A stretch of 64,000 nucleotides of DNA from Colwellia psychrerythraea 34H. GTDB lineage: Bacteria > Pseudomonadota > Gammaproteobacteria > Enterobacterales > Alteromonadaceae. The first letter of the stretch is position 1. Every line of letters starts with the position of its first letter. Of the stretch, positions 8,417 to 16,940 are shown one piece after another. A program made the translations under genes and the position numbers. The stretch spans positions 4,402,001-4,466,000 of the forward strand of contig NC_003910.7 of NCBI RefSeq assembly GCF_000012325.1, in the 5' to 3' direction. The notes under the pieces are model-generated. The model worked only from the letters and a program-made list of their open reading frames with translations, was not told the origin of the DNA and did not search any database.

Positions 8417-10123
8417 ATGGCACAAAACACTTTACCTCAAAAGAAGTCTCACCTACTCGACGATATCTTACTTATTCTAACGATGGCTGTTCTAGCAGGC
8501 TGTGGGCTAATTTATGAGTATTTACTCTCTCATTACGCCGGTCGAGTGTTAGGCGTGATGGAAAGCACTATCTACACCATGATTGGCTTAATGATAGTGT
8601 CGATGGGACTTGGTGCTTTTGCTGCTCGAAAAGTACGTTGTGCTTTTAATGGTTTCGTATGGCTAGAACTTATTATTGCCTTACTGGGTAGCTCTGCCAT
8701 TTTGATCATTGGTGGTTTAATCGCTATTACGCAAATATTCCCGCAACTGATTGCAGATATGTTATCACTTCCGCCTGATATGAAACCTCAAGGTGGGCTT
8801 TTCAAGGATTTAAGTTGGCTAGCGTTTAATAGCCCTTATTTCTTTGGGGTATTACTCGGCTTTTTTATTGGTATGGAGATCCCATTAATTGCTCGCATTC
8901 GTGAGAGCATTCACCAGCAACACCTTGCCAATAATTTAGGCACTATTTATGGCGCAGATTATGTTGGTGCTGGTATTGGTGCGGCGATTTGGGTTGTTTT
9001 TTTACTGAGTTTAGACATTAGTAAAGCAGCAGCACTCACCGCAAGTTTAAACCTAATTGCCGGTGCTTTTTTTATTCTCCGTTATTGGCAACACCTTAAT
9101 TGGCGTAAAACCTTTGTTGCTTTACATTGTGCCTTAGCTTTAATTATAGTTTTAATGTTTAGTTATGGTAATCAATGGCTTAATCAAATGAATAGTCTGC
9201 TCTATCTTGATAAAGTGGTTCACACCGATAAAACTCGTTATCAACAGTTAACCTTTACCGAACGTCATATGGGTCTTGAGCAAGACAATATAATCAATTT
9301 CTATCTAAATGGTCGTTTACAGTTTTCATCTATTGATGAACATATTTATCATGATTACCTTGTTGCCCCTGTAATGGCAGGCTCTGCGCGACATGATAAG
9401 ATATTAATTATTGGCGGCGGTGACGGTTTAGCGTTAAGAGATGTTTTAAAATACAATCCAAAACACGTGACGCTAATTGATTTAGATAGTGAATTAATTG
9501 ATATTTTCAAACAACCAAAGAAGCAAGTAAACCCTCGCTTAGCGAGTCAAATTTTACAGTTAAATAAAAATAGTTTACAAGATGAACGAGTCACAATTTA
9601 TCGTGCTGATGCGTTTATTGCCATTAATCAATTGTTAGAGGATCGACAAACATTCGACGCAATTATTGTAGATTTACCAGACCCAAGTCATCCCGATCTT
9701 AACAAACTCTATTCGGTAAACTTTTATGCACGACTTAAGTTGTTGTTATCAGGTGATGGTTTAATTGCAATTCAATCAACTAGCCCTTATCACGCTAAAG
9801 ACTCTTTTATTGCTATTGGTAATACTTTAGCAGCAGCTAAGTTTTCCCATGTAGAGCAATATCACGATAATGTGCCCAGTTTTGGTGAATGGGGATGGAC
9901 CATTGCCTCTAAGAGTGGCGCTAGTCCGTTAACAAGATTAAACAAACTAACTAAGCTTCCAGTAGCGCATCAATGGTTAAACTTGGCTATATTAAAGGCT
10001 GCTTTCATTTTCCCTAATGATTTTTATCAGAACAAAGATAATATTGGTATTAACATTTTAGGCAGTCATACGATTTATCAATTACACCAAAGCGCTTGGC
10101 AAGATCAACAAGGCTTAAATTAA
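8417..10123 (+). CDS. Membrane-anchored spermidine synthase homologue (polyamine aminopropyltransferase)
   Basis: This 568-residue protein has about seven transmembrane helices in the first 240 residues and then a soluble spermidine-synthase fold. The SAM/dcSAM-binding motif IIGGGDGLALRDVLKY lies near residue 335, and VDLPDPSHPDLNKLYS near 420 carries the acidic residue of the active-site loop. Soluble homologues transfer aminopropyl groups to putrescine; the substrate here is unproven and could be another amine. No strong Shine-Dalgarno precedes the ATG, and the upstream gap is filled by a MITE. Its neighbours (DUF350, YjfI, PspA) match the known association of membrane polyamine synthases with PspA systems. 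Confidence 0.82.
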   Translation: MAQNTLPQKKSHLLDDILLILTMAVLAGCGLIYEYLLSHYAGRVLGVMESTIYTMIGLMIVSMGLGAFAARKVRCAFNGFVWLELIIALLGSSAILIIGGLIAITQIFPQLIADMLSLPPDMKPQGGLFKDLSWLAFNSPYFFGVLLGFFIGMEIPLIARIRESIHQQHLANNLGTIYGADYVGAGIGAAIWVVFLLSLDISKAAALTASLNLIAGAFFILRYWQHLNWRKTFVALHCALALIIVLMFSYGNQWLNQMNSLLYLDKVVHTDKTRYQQLTFTERHMGLEQDNIINFYLNGRLQFSSIDEHIYHDYLVAPVMAGSARHDKILIIGGGDGLALRDVLKYNPKHVTLIDLDSELIDIFKQPKKQVNPRLASQILQLNKNSLQDERVTIYRADAFIAINQLLEDRQTFDAIIVDLPDPSHPDLNKLYSVNFYARLKLLLSGDGLIAIQSTSPYHAKDSFIAIGNTLAAAKFSHVEQYHDNVPSFGEWGWTIASKSGASPLTRLNKLTKLPVAHQWLNLAILKAAFIFPNDFYQNKDNIGINILGSHTIYQLHQSAWQDQQGLN

Positions 10124-10204
10124 TCGATAATACCAAAATGTTTCGCAAAGACAATTGATACAAAGTAACTACAAAGAGTAACAATTAGTTTATAAAAACA
10201 CCTT

Positions 10205-10217
10205 GACATAATATGTC
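10205..10217. promoter_or_regulatory. Candidate operator GACATAATATGTC (copy 2)
   Basis: This is identical to the 13-mer at 6017-6029. It overlaps a TTGACA -35-like hexamer at 10204-10209, so binding would probably block the promoter of the yjfI-pspA unit. Confidence 0.6.
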
Positions 10218-10240
10218 AGGATGTTAAATTTAACTCAGAC

Positions 10241-10253
10241 GACATATTATGTC
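10241..10253. promoter_or_regulatory. Candidate operator GACATATTATGTC (copy 3)
   Basis: This is the reverse complement of copy 2, with centres 36 bp apart. It lies 40 bp before the YjfI start codon. Two sites in one leader suggest cooperative binding. Confidence 0.58.
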
Positions 10254-10292
10254 ATCTACTTTTTCACTAAAGAAAGGAAGGATAGGAAATAC

Positions 10293-10706
10293 ATGAATAT
10301 TCATACTATAGCCGATCACTTAAACAGCTTGGCAGATAATTCAGACACAGGAATGAGCTTTGATTGCCAACCAATATCTGGCGAAGTCGACGTCCTGCAA
10401 ATTAGCATTTCAGACCGTGAAGAGTTACCAATTTTTGTTTCGGTAACCGAAGACCAAATTATTTGCATCAGCTACTTATGGGGAGCAGAAGAAGTTAAAC
10501 CTGAATGTATTCATGCCATGCATGAGAGCATGTTAGAAATGAATATCCCTATGCCCTTATCATCATTTTCAAAAATTGGTGATAAATATGTAGTCTTTGG
10601 CGCTTTATCTATCAGTTCAAGCTTTTCAGATGTTGAGCATGAATTAGCAGTGTTAAGCAACAATGCTATAGAAGTGATTGATGATATGAGTGATTACTTA
10701 CTTTAG
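10293..10706 (+). CDS. yjfI: YjfI-like DUF2170 protein
   Basis: This 137-residue acidic cytoplasmic protein resembles E. coli YjfI (DUF2170, about 133 residues), the first gene of the yjfIJKLMC operon. The frame is open from 10221, but AGGAAGGATAGGA directly precedes the ATG at 10293, and the longer version would include the candidate operator at 10241. The family has no known enzymatic motif. It is followed 51 bases later by the PspA homologue. Function is unknown; the association with PspA implies a membrane-stress role. Confidence 0.75.
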   Translation: MNIHTIADHLNSLADNSDTGMSFDCQPISGEVDVLQISISDREELPIFVSVTEDQIICISYLWGAEEVKPECIHAMHESMLEMNIPMPLSSFSKIGDKYVVFGALSISSSFSDVEHELAVLSNNAIEVIDDMSDYLL

Positions 10707-10757
10707 TTAAATAACTAATTAAGCGTCACTTTGATTACCCCTAGTTAGGAGTTACTA

Positions 10758-11447
10758 ATGAGTATATTTAAAAAAATAATGACCGCAATACGTGGCGGTG
10801 CATCAGAAGCTGGTGAAGCTATCATTGATGCAAATGCAACCCGTATCTTTGAACAAGAAATACGTGATGCTGAAAATCACCTTACCAAAGCAAAACGTGA
10901 TTTAACAGGTGTTATGGCTGAGCAAATGTCAGCAAAACGTGAAGTTGATCGTTTAACCCGTGAAGTTTCAGAACACGAAGGTTATGCAACACAAGCACTC
11001 GAAAAAGGTGATGAAACACTAGCACTTGCTGTAGCAGAAAAAATTGCTACCTTAGAAGGTACCTTAGCCGATCAGCAACAAGCTCACGATAGTTTTAGTG
11101 GCAATGCTGAACGTTTGAAAGAGTTAGTTAAGAGAAGTGAGCGTCAAGTTGCCGAGCATAAACGTCAACTGTCTATGGTTAAAACCACTGAAAGTGTACA
11201 AAAAGCGACGTCAGCTATTACCGATAACTTTTCATCAAGCAATTCTAAGCTATTAAGTGCGAAAGATTCTTTAGAACGTATTAAAGCTAAGCAACAAAAG
11301 TTTGATGACAAAATGAAAGCGGGTGAGTTACTTGAATCTGAAAATTCGGATTCATCATTACAAGCGCAGTTAAAAGCCGCAGGTATTGGCTCACAAGACA
11401 ATAGCGCTAACTCAGTATTAGAGCGTTTAAAAGCTAAACAAAAGTAA
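10758..11447 (+). CDS. PspA/IM30 family membrane-remodelling protein (YjfJ-like)
   Basis: This 229-residue protein is almost entirely coiled coil, with the short amphipathic N-terminus (IFKKIMTAIRGGASEAGEAI) that PspA/Vipp1 proteins insert into stressed membranes. These proteins form ESCRT-III-like polymers that protect or repair the inner membrane. TAGGAG lies at good distance before the ATG. E. coli YjfJ is the equivalent in the yjf operon. No sigma-54 promoter or pspF gene is seen, so control differs from the classical psp operon. Confidence 0.88.
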   Translation: MSIFKKIMTAIRGGASEAGEAIIDANATRIFEQEIRDAENHLTKAKRDLTGVMAEQMSAKREVDRLTREVSEHEGYATQALEKGDETLALAVAEKIATLEGTLADQQQAHDSFSGNAERLKELVKRSERQVAEHKRQLSMVKTTESVQKATSAITDNFSSSNSKLLSAKDSLERIKAKQQKFDDKMKAGELLESENSDSSLQAQLKAAGIGSQDNSANSVLERLKAKQK

Positions 11448-11454
11448 CCTTACC

Positions 11455-11483
11455 TAAGCCAGTTAATTTATTTAACTGGCTTA
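11455..11483 (+). terminator. Weak terminator or attenuating hairpin after pspA
   Basis: TAAGCCAGTTAA pairs with TTAACTGGCTTA around a 5-base loop. Only a short T-rich stretch follows, so it may reduce rather than stop read-through into the DUF2491 gene. Confidence 0.45.
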
Positions 11484-11582
11484 CTTTGTAATGATTACTA
11501 AATAAATATGTTGTCTGAGCGGGACTTTATTCGTTCATTAGTTTTGTGTTAAATCAATATCCATCCTACTTCAGGTAACCTT

Positions 11583-12224
11583 ATGAGTTTTTTTAAAAAG
11601 ATATTTAATAAATCATCTAACGAACCAAGAAAATTAACAAATGTTAATCAATTACTGGTTGGTGATATTATTGTTTTGACAGATAGCTTTGCCTTACCTG
11701 AGTCCTTGCGTGGACAAGAGTTTCAAGTAAAAGCCGTTAATAGCTATGAATTTGAAGAAAAAGTGCAAACCGAATGGGCCTTAATAGGGACTAACGCACT
11801 AGAAATATTTTTATCACTCGAAGTGGATGATATTACCGAGCTCAAATTATCATTAAAAATTCAGCATGAAGATGTCGAAACCTTATTTGACTTAGACAGT
11901 TTTTCCGAAGTATTCGATGAACCAGGAGAGGCTTTTTTAGAAAAAAAGGCTGACTCCAATATCGCTGCCCTGTGGAGTAGCGAGCAATATCAACAAAGCG
12001 TGTTTGCTAAGGTTGGATTTTTTCACCGTAAAGATCACCGTAGTGAGAACCTCTCGGCTTATGAAGGAAAAGATAGCGGGGAGCAATTTGAATTATATAG
12101 CTTGTATAATGAAGATCAGAGTAAAGGCATTGATATTGAAGTATGGCAAGATGGCGATACTGAAGTGTGCTTAACTTTATTTAGGCCGCTTAGTGATATA
12201 ATTGATATGTATCCAGCAAGTTAA
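11583..12224 (+). CDS. yjfK: DUF2491 protein (YjfK-like)
   Basis: This 213-residue soluble acidic protein resembles E. coli YjfK (DUF2491, 219 residues), normally encoded next to the PspA homologue YjfJ. No catalytic motif is evident; the chain is mixed strand and helix with many Asp/Glu. It follows the PspA gene across a hairpin and is itself followed 12 bases later by a small unknown gene. The role is presumably in the same membrane-stress response. Confidence 0.7.
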   Translation: MSFFKKIFNKSSNEPRKLTNVNQLLVGDIIVLTDSFALPESLRGQEFQVKAVNSYEFEEKVQTEWALIGTNALEIFLSLEVDDITELKLSLKIQHEDVETLFDLDSFSEVFDEPGEAFLEKKADSNIAALWSSEQYQQSVFAKVGFFHRKDHRSENLSAYEGKDSGEQFELYSLYNEDQSKGIDIEVWQDGDTEVCLTLFRPLSDIIDMYPAS

Positions 12225-12236
12225 CCGGAAAGTATT

Positions 12237-12575
12237 ATGGCGAGAAAAATCCCCGATAAATGGCAATCCTCCGTGAAAGCGATAAAAGCGGTGCAGGTCG
12301 CTTTTGATATGGATGAAAAGATCCAACTGTCTATTCGTAAACAGGCACTTGATGCTGGTTTAAGTCCTTCGGATCAAATTCGTGATATTTTAGGCTTACC
12401 AATCAATAAAAGACCCAAGCGACCACGCTTAACTGTGAGTTTAGCTCCTAGTGACTATCAACTTCTCGCTGATAAATATCAACTACAAGCCGAAGATCAA
12501 CTAGAAATTAAGAAGAAACTTATGGATGATTTAATCGCTCATATTAATTCGTGCAACCGCGACGAAAAGGAATAG
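12237..12575 (+). CDS. Small basic protein of unknown function, last gene of the PspA cluster
   Basis: This 112-residue basic protein is rich in Lys and Arg. CGGAAAG precedes the ATG and it lies 12 bases after the DUF2491 gene, so co-translation is likely. The middle segment (SPSDQIRDILGLPINKRPKRPR) and the pattern of a short helix followed by a basic linker suggest a ribbon- or helix-type nucleic-acid-binding fold, but this is only a guess. It could be a regulator of the cluster. No family is recognised. Confidence 0.6.
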   Translation: MARKIPDKWQSSVKAIKAVQVAFDMDEKIQLSIRKQALDAGLSPSDQIRDILGLPINKRPKRPRLTVSLAPSDYQLLADKYQLQAEDQLEIKKKLMDDLIAHINSCNRDEKE

Positions 12576-12693
12576 TGATATCAATGTCTAATATCACTAG
12601 TTAAAATTCAAATATAACGGCTTTGTGAAAGTTTTTTTTTGTGCCATACTGCAATGAACATGAATAAACAATAACTTCACTTAGGATATCATT

Positions 12694-12951
12694 ATGTTAA
12701 AAAAAATTATCGCAGTATCTCTGGCGTTAGCCCTAACAGCTTGTGCCAACACTGATGCACTTGATGCAAATATCACTTCACTAACGAGTAAAGTTGATGC
12801 TTTATCAAGCCAAGTTGCAGATTTAGAGTCACAGCAACAATCTGTATCGGCTGATGTTAAAGCAGCAAAAGCAGCAGCTGAGCAAGCAGCAACTGATGCT
12901 AAAGCAGCAAATGAACGTATTGATAATGTTGTAGCTTCATATAAAAAATAG
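12694..12951 (+). CDS. Lpp/OprI-like alanine-zipper outer-membrane lipoprotein
   Basis: This is an 85-residue lipoprotein with signal peptide and lipobox LTAC (Cys18). The mature chain is one long Ala-rich heptad coiled coil ending in SYKK. In Lpp the C-terminal Lys is joined to meso-diaminopimelate of peptidoglycan, tethering the outer membrane. The terminal Lys is present here, and an L,D-transpeptidase of the right family lies directly opposite. TTAGGAT precedes the ATG. Expression is expected to be high. Confidence 0.85.
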   Translation: MLKKIIAVSLALALTACANTDALDANITSLTSKVDALSSQVADLESQQQSVSADVKAAKAAAEQAATDAKAANERIDNVVASYKK

Positions 12952-12970
12952 TTATTTTTGCTAGCTTATT

Positions 12971-13024
12971 TAGCAATAGACAATAAAAAAGCACCATATG
13001 GTGCTTTTTTATTGTCTATTGCTA
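12971..13024. terminator. Perfect 54-bp palindrome, bidirectional terminator
   Basis: Two 27-base arms are exact reverse complements meeting at GCACCAT/ATGGTGC, with A6 and T6 runs inside the arms. Read either way it gives a GC hairpin followed by T6, so it can terminate both the lipoprotein gene and the convergent L,D-transpeptidase gene. The absence of a loop and of any mismatch is unusual. Confidence 0.85.
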
Positions 13025-13060
13025 GAGTAGTTTATTAATAAAACAGGTTAACCTTTAAGG

Positions 13061-13972
13061 TTATTTAGCTAGTTCAACAACTAATCCGTGTGGTTTTTCA
13101 ATAACAGGTAGTAGTTGCTGCCAATATTCACGATTAGTACCAACAAATCGTTGCATCGCTTTAGTTAAAATAACATTGCCTTTAGTTGTCTCAAGATCTG
13201 ACAACTGTTGATGTATCTCTATTAATTGCTTATCACCATTTTCAAAAGACATTTTTACTGGTTGATTAACGACTCTCACTTTAGTATTTACCGGAACATT
13301 ATCAAAAAGCCATTTAATATCATCATCATACATTCGAATACAACCTGAGCTAGCGCGCATACCAATACCAAAACGCTTATTAGAACCATGAATTAGGTAT
13401 TCACTAGTGCCTAGTCGTAAGGCATATTTACCAAAAGGGTTGTTTGGTCCTGCGGGAACTACGTCAGGGAGGTACTCTCCATGCTCAGCAAAGTGACGCT
13501 TTTGCATTTCTTTGGTTGGACGCCAGTCGGGATCTTTTCTCTTTTCACCAATTACAGTGCTAGTTAACGGTGTAGACAAGCCCTGTCGACCGATACCTAC
13601 AGGAAAAACATGGACTTTATTTTCTTCGGGTGAATAGTAATATAAGCGTAATTCAGGCAGATTGATGACTATTCCTTTTCGTGAAATAAAGGGTAATAAC
13701 ATTTGATTTGGTATTACCACCTCGGTATCAACTTTAAGTAAAAAGGGGTCATGCTCGGGATTAGCCGCCAGTAATGCTAAAAAACCAACATCATATTGCT
13801 CAGCTAATTGCTGAAAGTAGTCTCCTTTAACTACAGTATGAATGATAGGTTCACCTATTAGACGCTTGTTCTCACTTTCTATTTCATACACAGTTGCCGT
13901 CGAAGGCTTAATAAATATCAGTGCGATAAAGAAGCTTAACGAAGTAACAAGGGATCTTTTATTTTTTATCAT
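13061..13972 (-). CDS. LysM-containing L,D-transpeptidase (ErfK/YbiS/YcfS/YnhG type)
   Basis: This periplasmic enzyme of 303 residues has a signal peptide (1-26), a LysM-like peptidoglycan-binding segment (about 44-92) and a YkuD catalytic domain. HGSN near residue 195 and SSGCIRM about 12 residues later give the His and nucleophilic Cys. Family members either cross-link peptidoglycan 3-3 or attach Lpp to it; the layout of LysM then YkuD is that of the Lpp-anchoring group. The Lpp-like gene sits just across the palindrome at 12971-13024, supporting that role. Confidence 0.9.
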   Translation of the reverse strand: MIKNKRSLVTSLSFFIALIFIKPSTATVYEIESENKRLIGEPIIHTVVKGDYFQQLAEQYDVGFLALLAANPEHDPFLLKVDTEVVIPNQMLLPFISRKGIVINLPELRLYYYSPEENKVHVFPVGIGRQGLSTPLTSTVIGEKRKDPDWRPTKEMQKRHFAEHGEYLPDVVPAGPNNPFGKYALRLGTSEYLIHGSNKRFGIGMRASSGCIRMYDDDIKWLFDNVPVNTKVRVVNQPVKMSFENGDKQLIEIHQQLSDLETTKGNVILTKAMQRFVGTNREYWQQLLPVIEKPHGLVVELAK

Positions 13973-13977
13973 GTTAT

Positions 13978-15585
13978 TTATGGCCAGTAAGGTTTCATTG
14001 TTAAGGCTTTTGCTCTGGACTGATCTAATGCCGTGATTAAATTTTCACTTTTATTGGTTAACCATTGCGTTAATTTATTTTCTTTTTTTGGTAGGTGCTT
14101 TAACTGTTGCAGTAATAAGCTCAACGATTGTAACTCAATAATACCCTGTTTAATATCTAACAAAGGCATGTTGAATCTCTTAACAATGTCACTCTCTGGC
14201 TCAGCGAACAAGCAACTAAACCAACTTGTAGTTAATAGTGCTCTAATCAATAGGCTATGTGCAGTTAAATATAACTCAATAGAGGTAGAATCTTGTGGTT
14301 TTTGCAATTTAACTAATTCATCACTTAGTGCTTTAGTGCTGTTGGTTAAGTGTTTAGTTGCAAATTCAACTAATGAGGAAGAGTTATCAATTTTAAGCGT
14401 CTCATCACTATTTCTTTTAAGTAATAAAGAAAGTAAGTCAACTTGCAGATTATTAAAGCGTTCACTATGCAATAGTTCTAAAACTTGCAACTCCCTTGGA
14501 TAACGGCTTTGACGTAATTGTAATTTTGTTATCAACTCTTGATTAATTAAGTTCTCTTTTTGATATGAGCTTTGTTTGTTGATTAGTAATTGAATATAAC
14601 GTGCATTTTCAACCCAATGAATCGTTCGGATAAAATAACTAAGCTCAGTGCGAAGTGCTTTTTCATCTGGAGATAATAGCTCATCAAACAACCAAAACCC
14701 TTGTCTAAGTAATATAAGCTGTTCACTTACTTTGCTGAGCATATTAAATGAAGGAACTTCCACATAACTATCAACACAGAGTTGCAGCTGGTTTAACGAA
14801 AACTCGATGCCATGAGTGAGAGCGTTATGGAGTGGTATTTTTTTGGGTAAATTAATCATTGAAAGCTCTATTTGCTCAACAATAGCGCTGTTATTAGGCG
14901 GCTTATTTTCAACATGAGAAGCTAATGTAAGGCTCTCATGATATAAAGCATAACCACGGGCTGCTTTTGTTAACTGTCCGGGTCGTAAAGCTAATTGACT
15001 AAATAACAGCTTAGTTAATCCTAATAACGCTTGAGAATCACCGCTGACGAACTCTAATTCAATTTCATATATACGCGGCTTTTTAACATAGTTTTGACAA
15101 GCAACTTCACCACAATCAAATGCAATCTCAATTTGAGCATCTTCGAAACTAACAAGCCAAGTATGACGGGTAAAATGGGTGGAAAATAGTTCGACAATCT
15201 GTTGCTGCAATAGATTAATATCGATATTAGGTTGAAAAATAATATCGGGAAATAGTGAAACAATAGGTTTAGCATCACCAATGTCGACATTATATTCGGG
15301 TCTTTGATGCAAACCTGCAATGATGGTGCCTGAGGTTTTTATCGTTTGTTCAAAACGTTTAGTTTCATCAAAACATTTTGTACCACGTGTACGTAAGGCA
15401 ATTCTATTTTTACGTAGTGTTAGGTCAGCAGTATCAAAGTAATGGTTACTCAACTGCTTCTCCTGATGAACGAAGGTGACGTCGTGTTCAGAGAGTAGTT
15501 GGCTTATAGTGGTTTTTATTTTCTCTGGTTTGGTCTGTTCATTGCTATCAAGCAATGAATATTTTAGTTCTATTTCTGTAACCAT
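13978..15585 (-). CDS. ygiF: CYTH-CHAD protein, inorganic triphosphatase (YgiF-like)
   Basis: This 535-residue protein has an N-terminal CYTH domain starting with the hallmark EIELK (EXEXK) at residues 4-8, followed by the acidic and basic residues of the tunnel fold, and a long helical CHAD domain from about residue 235. E. coli YgiF (433 residues) hydrolyses inorganic triphosphate. CHAD domains bind polyphosphate through conserved His and basic residues, but few His are seen here, so that function may be weakened. It is five bases upstream of the L,D-transpeptidase gene on the same strand, hence probably co-transcribed. Confidence 0.85.
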   Translation of the reverse strand: MVTEIELKYSLLDSNEQTKPEKIKTTISQLLSEHDVTFVHQEKQLSNHYFDTADLTLRKNRIALRTRGTKCFDETKRFEQTIKTSGTIIAGLHQRPEYNVDIGDAKPIVSLFPDIIFQPNIDINLLQQQIVELFSTHFTRHTWLVSFEDAQIEIAFDCGEVACQNYVKKPRIYEIELEFVSGDSQALLGLTKLLFSQLALRPGQLTKAARGYALYHESLTLASHVENKPPNNSAIVEQIELSMINLPKKIPLHNALTHGIEFSLNQLQLCVDSYVEVPSFNMLSKVSEQLILLRQGFWLFDELLSPDEKALRTELSYFIRTIHWVENARYIQLLINKQSSYQKENLINQELITKLQLRQSRYPRELQVLELLHSERFNNLQVDLLSLLLKRNSDETLKIDNSSSLVEFATKHLTNSTKALSDELVKLQKPQDSTSIELYLTAHSLLIRALLTTSWFSCLFAEPESDIVKRFNMPLLDIKQGIIELQSLSLLLQQLKHLPKKENKLTQWLTNKSENLITALDQSRAKALTMKPYWP

Positions 15586-15887
15586 TATGCCCTAATTTAA
15601 GTGTTTACTTATCACTTAACAAGCATACCGTTAGTACATCAATATGCCAATAGCGAGTTCCCCATTATTTGTTGCAAACTTATATAGAATGCGACCTAAC
15701 CTAAGTAAAACTTAATAGAATGTAACGAAACTTATTGATTAACTTAGTTATCAATCATCGAAAAAGTAAACTTACTCAAGGCTTGAGTTAACTTTTGTAG
15801 GTAATGAAGTCATTCTTAGCTTGCCATCAAAGCAGCAAACACATAATATCTTGTCTTCTTTGACTTATTTACTACATTGGTTTTTCT
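15586..15887. promoter_or_regulatory. Divergent intergenic region, CYTH-CHAD / SH3 protein
   Basis: About 300 bp of AT-rich DNA separate two divergent genes. It should hold both promoters. I see an imperfect palindrome TTGATTAACTTAGTTATCAA at about 15733-15752 and no coding potential. Confidence 0.4.
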
Positions 15888-16493
15888 ATGAATAACGTTA
15901 TTAACGTCATAGCATTTCTTGCTATAACTTTAGCTAGCTCGCTTTTTATCTCTGCTCAGGCTGCAGAAAACAATTACAAGCAGGGCTATATCTCTGATGA
16001 ATTATTCATATATATGCATACAGGACCAGGTAAGCAGTTTAGAATTTTGGGTACTATCATTGCGGGTTCAAAAGTTAAAATTACCGGCGCGGTAGACGGT
16101 GGTTATAGTGAGATCATAGATAATAAAGATCGAACTGCATGGGTTGAAAATAAATATGTAACCACTCAACCAGGTCTACGTTTTGTTGTTGCCGAACTTA
16201 ATGGAAAAATAGCTAATAGTAGTGATTATAGTAGCCAGCTTGACGGTGAAGTAAACGAGCTCAAGAGTAAAGTTAACTTATTAACTAATGATAAGAAAAA
16301 GCTTTCTGCAGAACTTAAAAAATTGACTACTACATTGGAAAAAACTCAAGCTAAAATTAAAGATCAAGATACCAATATTAAGAAACAATGGTTTTTCAAT
16401 GGCGCTCTAGTGTTAGGCGTAGGTTTGATTTTAGGCTTGATTTTACCGCGTTTCTTCGCTCGCCGCCGTGGTGCGATGGATAGTTGGTCATAA
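15888..16493 (+). CDS. ygiM: Periplasmic SH3-domain protein with C-terminal anchor (YgiM-like)
   Basis: This 201-residue protein has a signal peptide (about 1-25), a bacterial SH3 domain (about 30-100, with YMHTGPGKQFRILGTI), a coiled coil (about 110-165) and one C-terminal transmembrane helix followed by RFFARRRG. The same architecture defines the TIGR04211 SH3 family that includes E. coli YgiM. Function is unknown. ygiM is often linked to the CYTH-CHAD triphosphatase gene, as here where they are divergent. Confidence 0.85.
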   Translation: MNNVINVIAFLAITLASSLFISAQAAENNYKQGYISDELFIYMHTGPGKQFRILGTIIAGSKVKITGAVDGGYSEIIDNKDRTAWVENKYVTTQPGLRFVVAELNGKIANSSDYSSQLDGEVNELKSKVNLLTNDKKKLSAELKKLTTTLEKTQAKIKDQDTNIKKQWFFNGALVLGVGLILGLILPRFFARRRGAMDSWS

Positions 16494-16940
16494 ATTGATA
16501 AATTTATAGGTAACACTTAGTACCTCAGATCTCAGTTTGAGGTACTAATAGAAAATCAACTAATCCGTTAACACTTTCTATTTTGCTAAATTAAAATATT
16601 GAAAAGCGACATCACTTGCTGCGACCTTACTGAAATTCTGCTTAAATCAGTTTATTATTAATACCCGAATATTCACCTACGCTAGTGCTTTAAGTTCCCT
16701 TCTAGGCACTAAAAGTGACTTAATAGACCTGTTAATCTTTCGTAGGTCTTCTTTGGACTTAGGTACTAAATACTTGTTATCGACAGTAATGCATCAAGTA
16801 GAGTTATTCAAAGCTCAAAGAGTCTAGACTTACAGTGGCTTAATAAACTGTAAATGATTGCTTAAACCCCAGCTAAGATGAACTCTATTAACATCTCACA
16901 ACTTTAATAACCCAAGATATCGGCGAATAAAGATCACATA
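16494..16940. other. Noncoding intergenic region with a hairpin
   Basis: About 450 bp contain no convincing gene on either strand. A perfect 10-bp stem, TAGTACCTCA with TGAGGTACTA, at 16518-16547 follows the SH3 gene and may act as a transcript end, though no T-run follows. The rest is plain AT-rich DNA. Confidence 0.5.

Noticed and set aside
14033..14503. 156-codon frame antisense to the CHAD domain
   Set aside because: Ser/Cys/Leu-rich shadow translation of a real gene, with no start signal or family motif.
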